17,490 nucleotides of DNA from an uncultured Bacillota bacterium (GTDB lineage: Bacteria > Bacillota > Clostridia > Christensenellales > UBA1242), in contig URAC01000015.1 of NCBI GenBank assembly GCA_900545735.1, forward strand, positions 1 to 17,490. Reading direction: 5' to 3'. The notes beneath the pieces are model-generated. The model searched no databases. It saw nothing but the letters and a program-made list of their open reading frames with translations, and had not been told where the DNA came from. The translations under genes were made by a program, and so were the position numbers. Numbering within the stretch: the stretch's first letter is position 1; every line of letters starts with the position of its first letter. This document shows positions 7,785 to 15,461 of this stretch, one piece after another.

Positions 7785-8150
7785 TCAAATCACCATTTTA
7801 AGCCCAGCGGCAAGCACCGCCAAAACAAAAATAAATCTCACAACAACATTATTGAGTTTTTTTAGAAGAAAAGCACCTATTGCCCCACCAGCAACAAAGC
7901 CCAAGCCCACAAAGCCAAACATATACCAATCTAGTCTTACCCTAAGCAAATAAACAATTCCGCTTGCCAAACTTAATGGCAACATAACTGCCAAGGCGGT
8001 TGCGTGAGATTGCTTATTTTCAAGTTTTAAAACATTTTCAAGTATAGGCACGCAGACCATTCCGCCCCCGCCACCAAAAAATCCATTTACTATTCCAATG
8101 GCGAGGCCTGAAAAAATATATTTTAATTTTGACTTTATTTTTTCTTTCAT
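7785..8150 (-). CDS. Half-size TauE/SafE-family permease subunit (first of pair)
   Basis: A 121-residue membrane protein with the TauE/SafE glycine signature (GIVNGFFGGGGGMVCVPIL) in its first helix pair and about four hydrophobic segments, again half of a typical permease. The N-terminus is basic (MKEKIKSKLKYIF), fitting a cytoplasmic start. It is the first gene of a pair with 7361-7780. The ATG at 8150 has no Shine-Dalgarno, only an A-rich leader of about 24 nt from the predicted promoter. Both halves keep their own start, stop and signature motif, so a paired-subunit arrangement is more likely than one frameshifted gene. Substrate unknown. Confidence 0.85.
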   Translation of the reverse strand: MKEKIKSKLKYIFSGLAIGIVNGFFGGGGGMVCVPILENVLKLENKQSHATALAVMLPLSLASGIVYLLRVRLDWYMFGFVGLGFVAGGAIGAFLLKKLNNVVVRFIFVLAVLAAGLKMVI

Positions 8151-8180
8151 AAGATTAGTATTTATTTTTTTTAATTAATT

Positions 8181-8209
8181 ATTATATTTTGTTTGTTTTT
8201 GTTTGTTAA
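8181..8209 (-). promoter_or_regulatory. Promoter for the TauE/SafE gene pair
   Basis: Minus strand: TTAACA (8209-8204), 17-nt spacer, consensus TATAAT (8186-8181). Its -35 lies on the same bases as the -35 of the divergent plus-strand promoter. Start is expected near 8174, about 24 nt before the ATG. Confidence 0.55.
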
Positions 8210-8231
8210 AAAAATTTATTTAGTGTAAAAT
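8203..8231 (+). promoter_or_regulatory. Promoter for the 8264 surface-protein gene
   Basis: TTGTTA (8203-8208), 17-nt spacer, TAAAAT (8226-8231). Start is expected near 8238, giving a 26-nt leader that contains AGGA 7 nt before the ATG at 8264. The -35 overlaps that of the divergent permease promoter. Confidence 0.55.
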
Positions 8232-8263
8232 CTAACGGAAATCAAATTTTAAAAGGACAAGAT

Positions 8264-10336
8264 ATGGAAAAATTTTTAAACAAAAGCAAAATATGGATAG
8301 CAAGTTTATTAATTCTTTGTCTTGCAATTTGCTTTGTCCCTGCTATGGGAAAAGTTTTCGCAGATGATGAAGACACAAAACTTTCAATATCCGACATTTT
8401 AACAAAGGACGAATTTGCTGGGCAAGAAATCACTTCATCGCTCCCATTCAATCCAAATTTCGAAGGAGAAACTCCAACTGAACGCTTTAACGGTTGGCAA
8501 ACTTGGGCAATCCAAACATCTGGCCGTTCAGCAGATGTAGCAGATTTGACATCAGATATGCCAATTTTTGAAAATGGCAAAACTTATGCAGAAGTTGGTG
8601 CTGCTCAAGGAAGTTATGGTGTGCTTTTTACAAACACAGAACCAGGCGTTTCTGCAATCGAAACTTCAAGCGTAATCAATATTCCAGCAAGGTCATTATA
8701 TCTTTTAACATTCAAAGTTAAGTTATTAGATTTAAAAAATAATGTTGGCTTCTTCGTCAATCTAGTTGAAGTAAATTCAAATATCAGCGAAGACAACTTA
8801 AACAAAGCACAAATTAAGAATATTAAATCAACTGTTGAAAAAGATAGCGAAGGAAAGGACACAACGGTATATGTTTCTTATGCTTTCTTAATTCAAGGAA
8901 GTGAACTCTATGACACAACTGCTAGACTTCAATTTTCTCTTGGGACTCGTGAACCAGGCGCATCAGATGGCAAATATGAAACAGGACTTGCTGCATTAGA
9001 CGATATCAGAATGTTTAGCCTAACATCAGAACAATCAAGCAAACTTTCAACCGCTTCTAATGTAACTAAAGCAAATTTTTCACAAATTAGTTCTAACTAT
9101 AATATAAAAATTGCAAATGGCGCATTCAACAATACAATTAATCAAGGATATGATTTGTCCAGCATTTCACTTTTCACTCCAGCAGATTGGACACAATCAA
9201 CTTCATTAAACAATGAAGAAGCAGCTTATGGAATTATCAACACAAACAGCACAATGTTTTCAAGCAAATTCCCTTCACTTTTAAATCCAGGCTTAACAAC
9301 ATATCAAACAGTGGGCGACATTGCAACAACTTATAACAATGTTTTGATGATTTATAACAAATCAAACACACATCAAAAAATTACATCAAGTTCAATATCT
9401 CTCAGCAAAGAAAAGGTTTATGAATTATCATTTGAATTCTGCACTCCAGCAGTTAAAGACACTTTTGCTGAAGAAACAAATTCTATAACATTCTTAGTTA
9501 AAGATGGCGATACAATCATTTACTCACGCGAAAACATTTATTCATACGATGAAGCAGACCATCAAAAAGATACTGCAACTTGGAAGAGATTGAGCTTAAT
9601 TATTGAAACTGCAGATGTAAGCAAAAACTTAACTTTTGAAATTGTTTTTGGAACTGAGTCCGAATCAAAAACTGGCGCTGCTTATGTGGACAATGTAAGA
9701 TTAGATGCAAGAACAGCAGACAAAGCATTTAATAACATTTATGAAAACAAACTTCAACTTAGCTCAGAAGAAACTGAATATCTTGAAAAAGGATATGTTT
9801 CACTTGAAGATGTTAAAAATTTAAAATCTAACGACATTGTTGCAACATATAAATATGAATCAAAAGTAGTTCCAACTGAGCCAGGCAAAGAAGAAAATAA
9901 TAGCGAATCATCAAAAGATAACACCACAAACTTAACCTATTTATGGTATGTTATCCCATCTATAATTCTTGCTTTATGCACAATCGGCGGAATAGTAATC
10001 TTCTATGTTCAAAAGATTAAAATTAAACCTAAAAGAAAAACAAAAAGATTATCTAACAAGAAAAAATCAAGTTATGACAGAACAAAATATTCTAAGCCAG
10101 CAAAACAAGAAAAAATAGTTGAAAATCAAAAATCTGTTGTAAAAGAACCTGTTAGAAAAGAACCTGTTGTAAAAGAAAAGGAACTTACACCAGAGATTGA
10201 AGAAAGCAATTTGACTTTAGAAAAACAAATTGAAAAATTAGAACAAGATTATTCTGAAAATAAGATTTCACTTAAAAAATATTTAAGCGAACGCGAAAAA
10301 CTTGAAGATAAAATTATGAAATCAACAGAAGAATAA
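8264..10336 (+). CDS. Membrane-anchored secreted protein with two carbohydrate-binding-like domains and a SHOCT-like cytoplasmic tail
   Basis: No specific family recognised for the 690-residue protein as a whole. It has a signal peptide with likely cleavage at VFA|DD (33/34). Two similar beta-rich ectodomains follow, about 58-253 and 281-483. Each opens with an NxxF-type strand and a W (NPNFEG..NGWQTW; NGAFNN..PADW), has a Y-LTF/LSF strand (YLLTFKVK; YELSFEFC) and ends in an LDDIRMF or YVDNVRL strand, as in CBM4/9-like jelly rolls. A membrane helix at about 559-581 precedes a strongly basic stretch, a VVKEPVRKEPVVKEKE repeat, and residues 649-685 resembling a SHOCT helix pair (IEKLEQDYSENKISLKKYLSEREKL). 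So the ectodomains face out and the C-terminus in. The ATG has AGGA 7 nt upstream. The gene is monocistronic between its promoter and a two-way terminator. Glycan binding is inferred from fold-like patterns only. Confidence 0.85.
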   Translation: MEKFLNKSKIWIASLLILCLAICFVPAMGKVFADDEDTKLSISDILTKDEFAGQEITSSLPFNPNFEGETPTERFNGWQTWAIQTSGRSADVADLTSDMPIFENGKTYAEVGAAQGSYGVLFTNTEPGVSAIETSSVINIPARSLYLLTFKVKLLDLKNNVGFFVNLVEVNSNISEDNLNKAQIKNIKSTVEKDSEGKDTTVYVSYAFLIQGSELYDTTARLQFSLGTREPGASDGKYETGLAALDDIRMFSLTSEQSSKLSTASNVTKANFSQISSNYNIKIANGAFNNTINQGYDLSSISLFTPADWTQSTSLNNEEAAYGIINTNSTMFSSKFPSLLNPGLTTYQTVGDIATTYNNVLMIYNKSNTHQKITSSSISLSKEKVYELSFEFCTPAVKDTFAEETNSITFLVKDGDTIIYSRENIYSYDEADHQKDTATWKRLSLIIETADVSKNLTFEIVFGTESESKTGAAYVDNVRLDARTADKAFNNIYENKLQLSSEETEYLEKGYVSLEDVKNLKSNDIVATYKYESKVVPTEPGKEENNSESSKDNTTNLTYLWYVIPSIILALCTIGGIVIFYVQKIKIKPKRKTKRLSNKKKSSYDRTKYSKPAKQEKIVENQKSVVKEPVRKEPVVKEKELTPEIEESNLTLEKQIEKLEQDYSENKISLKKYLSEREKLEDKIMKSTEE

Positions 10337-10340
10337 AAAT

Positions 10341-10366
10341 AAAAAGCACTTTTAAAAGTGCTTTTT
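10341..10366. terminator. Bidirectional intrinsic terminator
   Basis: A perfect inverted repeat: AAAAAGCACT (10341-10350), 6-nt loop, AGTGCTTTTT (10357-10366), with T-runs on both sides. It lies between the plus-strand stop at 10336 and the minus-strand HIT stop at 10369-10367, so it can end both converging transcripts. Confidence 0.85.
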
Positions 10367-10699
10367 TTATGCTTCAAGTTTTTCTCCGCCCAATATATGA
10401 ATATGCAAGTGTTGGACTTCTTGCCTGCCGTTCTCCCCTTGATTGATAATAAGCCTATAACCTTTTTCAAGACCAAGGCTATCTTTCATTGCGGCAAGTT
10501 TATTCAACATAAACGCGAGTTCCATAGCTTCAGAAACAGTTGCTTCTTCAAGCCTAGCATAATGCGCTTTTGGAATTAACAACAAGTGAATTTTTGCTCT
10601 TGGGTTAATATCCTTAATTATTATGCAACTATCATCTTCATAAACTTTTTCTGCTGGAATTTTGCCAGCAATAATCTTACAAAATACGCAATCGTCCAT
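10367..10699 (-). CDS. hinT: HIT-family (HinT-like) nucleotide-binding hydrolase
   Basis: A 110-residue histidine-triad protein. HinT-type members hydrolyse adenosine phosphoramidates and related AMP-linked compounds. The N-terminus MDDCVFCKIIAGKIPAEKVYE carries the usual CxxC, the middle has the IKDINPRAKIHLLLIPKAH strands, and the catalytic motif HLHIHIL (97-103) is intact with the nucleophile His99, followed by GG. A longer frame reaches 10732, but the ATG at 10699 gives the family N-terminus and has GAGGTG 4 nt upstream. It begins 1 nt after the mtaB stop, so the two are cotranscribed and probably coupled. The gene ends at the two-way terminator. Confidence 0.95.
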   Translation of the reverse strand: MDDCVFCKIIAGKIPAEKVYEDDSCIIIKDINPRAKIHLLLIPKAHYARLEEATVSEAMELAFMLNKLAAMKDSLGLEKGYRLIINQGENGRQEVQHLHIHILGGEKLEA

Positions 10700-10700
10700 T

Positions 10701-11963
10701 TTACACCTCATAAGGCACTGCAAGAGCACCATCTCTAAATTTCTTTAATATTTTAACATTTACAAAAGTGTTTGGCAAAAGATTTTCTGCTGCAATATAG
10801 CATTTAATGTAATTTTCTGAATGTCCAACATAAAAATCATCGACCTTTTCTTCAATTAACACTGAATGATAACCTTTGCGGCATTTTTTGATATATTTTT
10901 CTTTTAATTTTTCATTGAGCTGTTCAAGTTCTTCAACTCGCTTTCTTTTAACTTGACCATCAATTTGCTTCATCTTCGCTGCTACTGTGCCTTCACGCAA
11001 ACTGTATGGGAAGATATGAATTTGGCTAAATCCAACCTTTTTGGCAAATTTTAAAGTTTCTTTAAATTCTTTATCTGTTTCCCCTGGAAAACCAACTATA
11101 ATATCTGTTGTTATTGCTGGATTAAGATAAATTTTCCTAAGTTTTCTAACTGTTTGTTCAAATTGCTTTGTCGAATAATGCCTATTCATACGCTTCAAAA
11201 CAGTGTTTGAGCCGCTTTGTAATGATAAATGAAAGTGTGGGCATAGATTTTTCATCTGCTCTGCAACTTGCAAAAACTCTTCTGAAACAATGCCTTGCTC
11301 TAAAGAACCTAATCTAATTCTCAATGGATAATCTGCAAGGAGTTTTAAAAGTTCGTGAAGCGCTGGCTTGCCATCAATTTTATATGTTGAAATATCTATT
11401 CCAGTTAAGACGATTTCTTTAACATCGTTTTTAAGAGCGTCAATTTCATTCATTATACTTATAATATTTCTAGACCTAGACCTGCCACGAAGATATGGAA
11501 TTAAGCAATAAGAGCAAAAATTGTTGCAACCATCTTGAATTTTTATATATGCCCTTGTTTTAGTTTTTTTTGCGATTAAATTATCTTCATATTCTTCGCC
11601 AATATTATCTACTTCAATTTTTTTACGCGAAGCCTTTTCGATATATTGAATAATTTTCAGCTTGTTTGAAACGCCACTTACAAACTTAACACCTTCAATT
11701 TCTGCAAACTTATTTGCATTATGTTGAGATGCGCAGCCGCAGACATAAATCTTTGCTTTTGGCGACAACTTTTTAATTTTTGCAATCATTTGCCTTGATT
11801 TGCGCTCTGCTTCGTTTGTTACAGCGCAAGTGTTGACAACAAAAAAATTTGCATCTTCCAATTTTGAACAAACTTCATATCCAAGTTTTTCAAGTGAATT
11901 GGCAAGTGCATCACTCTCATATTGATTGACTTTACAGCCCAATGTGATTATGCAAACTTTCAT
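10701..11963 (-). CDS. mtaB: tRNA t6A37 methylthiotransferase MtaB
   Basis: MtaB is a radical-SAM enzyme with two iron-sulfur clusters that adds a methylthio group to t6A37 in ANN-decoding tRNAs. The 420-residue protein has the N-terminal MTTase domain (TLGCKVNQYESDA with Cys10, NTCAVTNEAERKSRQ with Cys46, CGCA with Cys77), then the radical-SAM motif DGCNNFCSYCLIPYLRGRSRSR (Cys146, Cys150, Cys153), and a C-terminal TRAM-like domain. The TLGCKVNQYE N-terminus and RGRSRSR favour MtaB over MiaB or RimO. An in-frame GTG sits two codons upstream at 11969, but the promoter predicts transcription from the ATG at 11963, so that start is chosen. No Shine-Dalgarno is visible. It is the first gene of an mtaB-HIT unit. 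Confidence 0.96.
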   Translation of the reverse strand: MKVCIITLGCKVNQYESDALANSLEKLGYEVCSKLEDANFFVVNTCAVTNEAERKSRQMIAKIKKLSPKAKIYVCGCASQHNANKFAEIEGVKFVSGVSNKLKIIQYIEKASRKKIEVDNIGEEYEDNLIAKKTKTRAYIKIQDGCNNFCSYCLIPYLRGRSRSRNIISIMNEIDALKNDVKEIVLTGIDISTYKIDGKPALHELLKLLADYPLRIRLGSLEQGIVSEEFLQVAEQMKNLCPHFHLSLQSGSNTVLKRMNRHYSTKQFEQTVRKLRKIYLNPAITTDIIVGFPGETDKEFKETLKFAKKVGFSQIHIFPYSLREGTVAAKMKQIDGQVKRKRVEELEQLNEKLKEKYIKKCRKGYHSVLIEEKVDDFYVGHSENYIKCYIAAENLLPNTFVNVKILKKFRDGALAVPYEV

Positions 11964-11998
11964 ACGCACATATTAGCATAATATGTCAAATTTTGCAA
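11963..11998 (-). promoter_or_regulatory. mtaB promoter, predicted leaderless
   Basis: Minus strand: TTGCAA (11998-11993), 17-nt spacer, TGC plus TAATAT (11975-11970), an extended -10. Six bases separate it from the A of the mtaB ATG at 11963, so the expected start site is the start codon. A TTGACA inside the spacer is not at usable spacing from this -10. Confidence 0.65.
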
Positions 11999-12030
11999 TT
12001 AGTTTATATAAAAAAACTTTAATAAAATAA

Positions 12031-12060
12031 AAAAATATGGCTGTTTTTGGCCATATTTTT
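12031..12060 (-). terminator. Intrinsic terminator after the DUF4364 gene
   Basis: An 11-bp inverted repeat: AAAAATATGGC (12031-12041) and GCCATATTTTT (12050-12060), with an 8-nt loop. It overlaps the stop codon of the minus-strand gene (12061-12059) and is followed on that strand by a T-rich tract. It separates the topoisomerase unit from mtaB. Confidence 0.8.
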
Positions 12061-12598
12061 ACTCTTCTTCAATTAAGTTTTCATAGACGCTTTCATATAT
12101 TAATGGAGCTTTTTCTCTCCACAATTTGCAAGCATTTATAGCACTTTCACGCGATGGCGCTCTAAATTCAAGCTGGAACATAGGTTCTTTAGCAAAAGGA
12201 GAGCGAATCCTCATATTCAAATTATATGAGCCATCGTCGAGCTTTTCATAATCCGCTAAATATTCCTGTGAACGCTTGAAAGCAAGCCTATTTTGTTTTG
12301 TAAATTCAGCGATTTCTTCCCTCATTTGAAGTGGAATTCGGCGATAGAAATTTGATAAACACTCGCGCCCTTCCACTGTTAAATAAAATCTTGATTCGCT
12401 TTCATTTTGGTCTAATGGATAAATAAAACTGACTTCCTTTAATTGATATAAAATCTCCTTACATTCCATATAATTTATCCAATTATTCCTGCTGCTACAA
12501 ATGTCCAAAATAGAGTTCTCGGAAAGAGGAATCTCTATCTTTTCGAGGACATATAAAAGTATCAATTTGTTAGTTGTTGAATCTGAACTTATATTCAA
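12059..12598 (-). CDS. DUF4364 family protein (winged-helix-like)
   Basis: A 179-residue protein that I place in DUF4364, a family found mainly in Clostridia. Family features visible are the N-terminal TTNKLILLYVLEKIEIPLSE helix, the INYMECKEILYQL stretch, a beta hairpin ending FYLTVEGRECLSNF that looks like a winged-helix fold, and the C-terminal DDGSYNLNMRI with INACKLWREKAPLIYE. The fold suggests a DNA-binding regulator, but no function is established that I know of. The start is TTG at 12598, with AGGAG 5 nt upstream. It follows the topoisomerase gene by 25 nt and shares its terminator, so they form one unit. No signal peptide or membrane segment. Confidence 0.85.
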   Translation of the reverse strand: MNISSDSTTNKLILLYVLEKIEIPLSENSILDICSSRNNWINYMECKEILYQLKEVSFIYPLDQNESESRFYLTVEGRECLSNFYRRIPLQMREEIAEFTKQNRLAFKRSQEYLADYEKLDDGSYNLNMRIRSPFAKEPMFQLEFRAPSRESAINACKLWREKAPLIYESVYENLIEEE

Positions 12599-12623
12599 TT
12601 TAAACTCCTAATTTTCTTTTGTT

Positions 12624-15326
12624 TTACACTCTGACAATAAATGCTGCCGAGATTTTGCCGTGAACTTTTTGCTTTCCTTCACTTGTTCTTGTTTCTGCTT
12701 GGAAATTGTTTAATACAGTTAATTTATCTCCAACTGAAACTGCAACTTGCTCATTTTCTTCTCCAAAAGAAGCATAAACAAGCCCTTTGCTCTTTGCCCC
12801 TAATGAAATTGCCCTTAAGCCTTTTCTATATCTTGCTGACAATCCAAATTCGGCAATATTGACCTTTTTAGCAAATCCGCAATCTGTGATAACTGTTAAA
12901 TTTCCGCCCTTATTAATTTGCGTTCCATAAATGATTTCATCTCCTTCATCTATGTTCATTCCTTTAACGCCGCCTGATACGCGACCTTGAACTGGAATAT
13001 CTGTTTTTTCAAAATGCAAAGCCATCGCAAGTTTTGAAACATAAAGAATTCCGCCGCCTTCTTTGAACAATTCAACGCCAACAAGTTTTTCATTGTCTTT
13101 TAATTTAATTGCTTGGAAATATGCTTTATTGATTATATATTCCTTAACATCGCTCTTTTTTACCATTCCAGAAGATGTGAAGAAAATAAATTGTTTGCTC
13201 TCAATTTCTGGATTTAACAAAACAAATTTTACAACCGTTTCATCGCTTCCTACACGCTTATCAATAGTCTTTAACGCTATTCCTCTATCCTTCCATTTTG
13301 TTTCTGGGATATTTCCAACTTGGGTTTTTAAACAATTTCCTTTGTTTGTAAAAATTAAAATGGTGTCTGTGGATTTAAGTTTTTGAATTTGAGTGTGAAC
13401 GTGCGAAATAGTAGAACTATCTCCAATTTCTTTTTGCGATTTGTTGTAGTTGTTTATAGAAATATTTTTAATTCCACCATCAGCGCTTACTGCGATATAG
13501 CATTCAGTTTCAATAAATACAGGTTCAACTCTCTTAACTTCTTCTTTAATTTGAGTTTTTGTGTCTATCGAACTCAATCTTTGTGATTTAAAGCGTTTTT
13601 TAATCTCAGAAATTTCAGTTTTTACAACCCCTAATTGTAAACGCTTACTTTCATAAATTTTTGTTAACTTTGCAATCTTTTCCTTTAATTCAGCAAGTTC
13701 TTCAATAATCTTATTTACTTCCAAATTAACAAGCCTTGCAAGACGCATATCCAATATTGCTTGTGCTTGTTTTTCTGTTAATTCGAACTTGTTCCTTAGC
13801 CTTAATTTGGCTTCTGCAACTGATGAAGATGTTTTAATTATCTTTATAACTTCATCAATATTTTTAATTGCAATGAGCAAGCCTTCCAAAATATGAGCGC
13901 GGTCCTTTGCGCCATCAAGTTCAAACTTCGTTCTTCTATATATAACTTCGCGTTGATATTCAACATAATATGAAATTATATCTAAAAGCCCCATCTGTTT
14001 TGGCTTGCCGTCTGCGATTGCAACCATATTAATGCCAAAAGTTGTTTGAAGCCCAGTTGACTTATAAAGTTCACGCAAAACTGCTTCTGCATTTGCTTCT
14101 TTTTTCAAACGAATTACTGCTCTTAGTCCAGTTCTATCTGACTCATCTCTAATTTCGCTTATATATGAGAGCAAGCCTTTGCTGCCCTCTCTAAGTTCTG
14201 CAATTTTTTGCAACAACGCTGCTTTATTTGTTTGATAAGGCACTTCCGTTATAACAATGCTCTTTTTATCGCCTTTTTCTTCAATATGCGTTTTCGCACG
14301 CAAAATGATTTTGCCCTTGCCTGTTTCATAAGCCTGTTTCAACTCTTCGCCAGCAATTATTATGCCGCCAGTTGGGAAATCTGGTCCTTTGATGATTTTC
14401 ATCATCTCATCAAGAGTTATTTTTGGATTGTCAATGTATGCAACAACGCCTTCAATAACTTCATTTAAGTTATGTGGAGGAATATTTGTTGCAACGCCAA
14501 CAGCAATGCCTGAAGTTCCGTTAACAAGCAAATTTGGGAACCTTCCAGGAAGCATCGCAGGCTCTTTTAATGTATCATCAAAGTTCAAAATCCAACGGAC
14601 AGTGTTTTTGTCTAAATCTCTAAGCATTTCCATTGCAAGTGGTGTTAATTTTGCTTCTGTATAACGCATAGCAGCGGCACTGTCGCCATCTATAGAGCCA
14701 AAGTTTCCGTGGCCTAAAACAAGAGGTTCGTTCATAGAAAACTTTTGTGCCATTCTGACCATTGCATCATAAACTGAACTGTCGCCGTGTGGGTGGTATT
14801 TACCCATACAATCTCCAACAATACGAGCAGATTTTCTAAATGGCTTATCTGGCTCCAATCCAAGTTCTAGCATAGTGTATAGAATCCTTCTTTGAACTGG
14901 CTTTAAACCATCTTCAACCCTTGGGAGCGCTCTGTCCAAAACAACGTGTTCAGTATATGGAATCATTGAATTGTGCAAGACCTCTTCAAGTCCGACAACA
15001 ATGATGCCGTCCCCATTATCGCCCAAAGTGGACTTTCTAGACTTTTTATCTGTTTCAATCTCTTCCAAAATGCTTTGATTTTTTTCTTTCTTTTCAGTTT
15101 CTATTAAATCGTTAAAGTTTTTTTCTTCCATTTTTTCCTCATCGTCTTTAATTGCATTGTCTTTTTCATTCATTATTTGTAAATTATCAAAGGATATTTG
15201 CCCTGGCGCGATATCTTGCTTTGTTTCTTTTTGCTCAGGCTGCTCTTTAATCATTTCCAATAAGTCTTCGTATCCCATCTGCCCTGGAACAACATCTTCT
15301 GAATTATCTTCTGTAAACTCGTCCAA
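12624..15326 (-). CDS. parC: Type IIA DNA topoisomerase subunit A, ParC-like, with a long acidic N-terminal extension
   Basis: The A subunit of a DNA gyrase/topoisomerase IV enzyme, which cuts and reseals duplex DNA. The core begins near residue 107 (DGIIVVGLEEVLHNSMIPY). DRALPRVEDGLKPVQRRILYTM, HPHGDSSVYDAMVRM (Ser183 and Asp187 at the quinolone positions, unsubstituted) and AAMRYTEAKL (catalytic Tyr222) are intact. NFDDTLKEPAMLPGRFPNLLVNG looks ParC-like. The C-terminal beta-pinwheel (about 600-900) has no QRRGGKG GyrA box, arguing for topoisomerase IV rather than gyrase, but the family assignment is firmer than the subtype. The first 105 residues are an acidic, low-complexity extension. 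The start is TTG with GGAG 8 nt upstream; an internal ATG at 15131 (residue 66, with GAGG 5 nt before) would give a shorter form. No B subunit is in the window. Confidence 0.93.
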   Translation of the reverse strand: MDEFTEDNSEDVVPGQMGYEDLLEMIKEQPEQKETKQDIAPGQISFDNLQIMNEKDNAIKDDEEKMEEKNFNDLIETEKKEKNQSILEEIETDKKSRKSTLGDNGDGIIVVGLEEVLHNSMIPYTEHVVLDRALPRVEDGLKPVQRRILYTMLELGLEPDKPFRKSARIVGDCMGKYHPHGDSSVYDAMVRMAQKFSMNEPLVLGHGNFGSIDGDSAAAMRYTEAKLTPLAMEMLRDLDKNTVRWILNFDDTLKEPAMLPGRFPNLLVNGTSGIAVGVATNIPPHNLNEVIEGVVAYIDNPKITLDEMMKIIKGPDFPTGGIIIAGEELKQAYETGKGKIILRAKTHIEEKGDKKSIVITEVPYQTNKAALLQKIAELREGSKGLLSYISEIRDESDRTGLRAVIRLKKEANAEAVLRELYKSTGLQTTFGINMVAIADGKPKQMGLLDIISYYVEYQREVIYRRTKFELDGAKDRAHILEGLLIAIKNIDEVIKIIKTSSSVAEAKLRLRNKFELTEKQAQAILDMRLARLVNLEVNKIIEELAELKEKIAKLTKIYESKRLQLGVVKTEISEIKKRFKSQRLSSIDTKTQIKEEVKRVEPVFIETECYIAVSADGGIKNISINNYNKSQKEIGDSSTISHVHTQIQKLKSTDTILIFTNKGNCLKTQVGNIPETKWKDRGIALKTIDKRVGSDETVVKFVLLNPEIESKQFIFFTSSGMVKKSDVKEYIINKAYFQAIKLKDNEKLVGVELFKEGGGILYVSKLAMALHFEKTDIPVQGRVSGGVKGMNIDEGDEIIYGTQINKGGNLTVITDCGFAKKVNIAEFGLSARYRKGLRAISLGAKSKGLVYASFGEENEQVAVSVGDKLTVLNNFQAETRTSEGKQKVHGKISAAFIVRV

Positions 15327-15363
15327 AACTAAATCTCCATAATTTTTAACAATTTCAATAATG

Positions 15364-15392
15364 AATATAGCATAATTTTAAAAAATTTTAAA
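15364..15392 (-). promoter_or_regulatory. Probable promoter of the topoisomerase unit
   Basis: Minus strand: weak -35 TTTAAA (15392-15387), 17-nt spacer, TGC plus TATATT (15369-15364), an extended -10. Start is expected near 15357, giving a leader of about 30 nt containing GGAG before the TTG start. The region is very AT-rich, so chance matches are easy. Confidence 0.45.
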
Positions 15393-15424
15393 CTATTTTA
15401 ATAAATTAATTTTTTTAAATGCTA

Positions 15425-15460
15425 TTGACTTTAACTAAGAAATAATATAAAATACTGCTA
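15425..15460 (+). promoter_or_regulatory. Promoter of the 15462 gene, predicted near-leaderless
   Basis: TTGACT (15425-15430), 17-nt spacer, TAAAAT (15448-15453). The expected start site is A15460, 2 nt before the ATG at 15462. No Shine-Dalgarno exists upstream of that ATG. Confidence 0.65.
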
Positions 15461-15461
15461 T

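Noticed and set aside
7361..8150. One TauE/SafE gene broken by a frameshift
   Set aside because: Each half has its own start codon, stop and complete glycine signature, and half-size pairs are known in this family; kept as two genes.
10700..10732. Longer HIT start overlapping mtaB
   Set aside because: The extra 11 residues match no HIT N-terminus, and GAGGTG lies just before the ATG at 10699.
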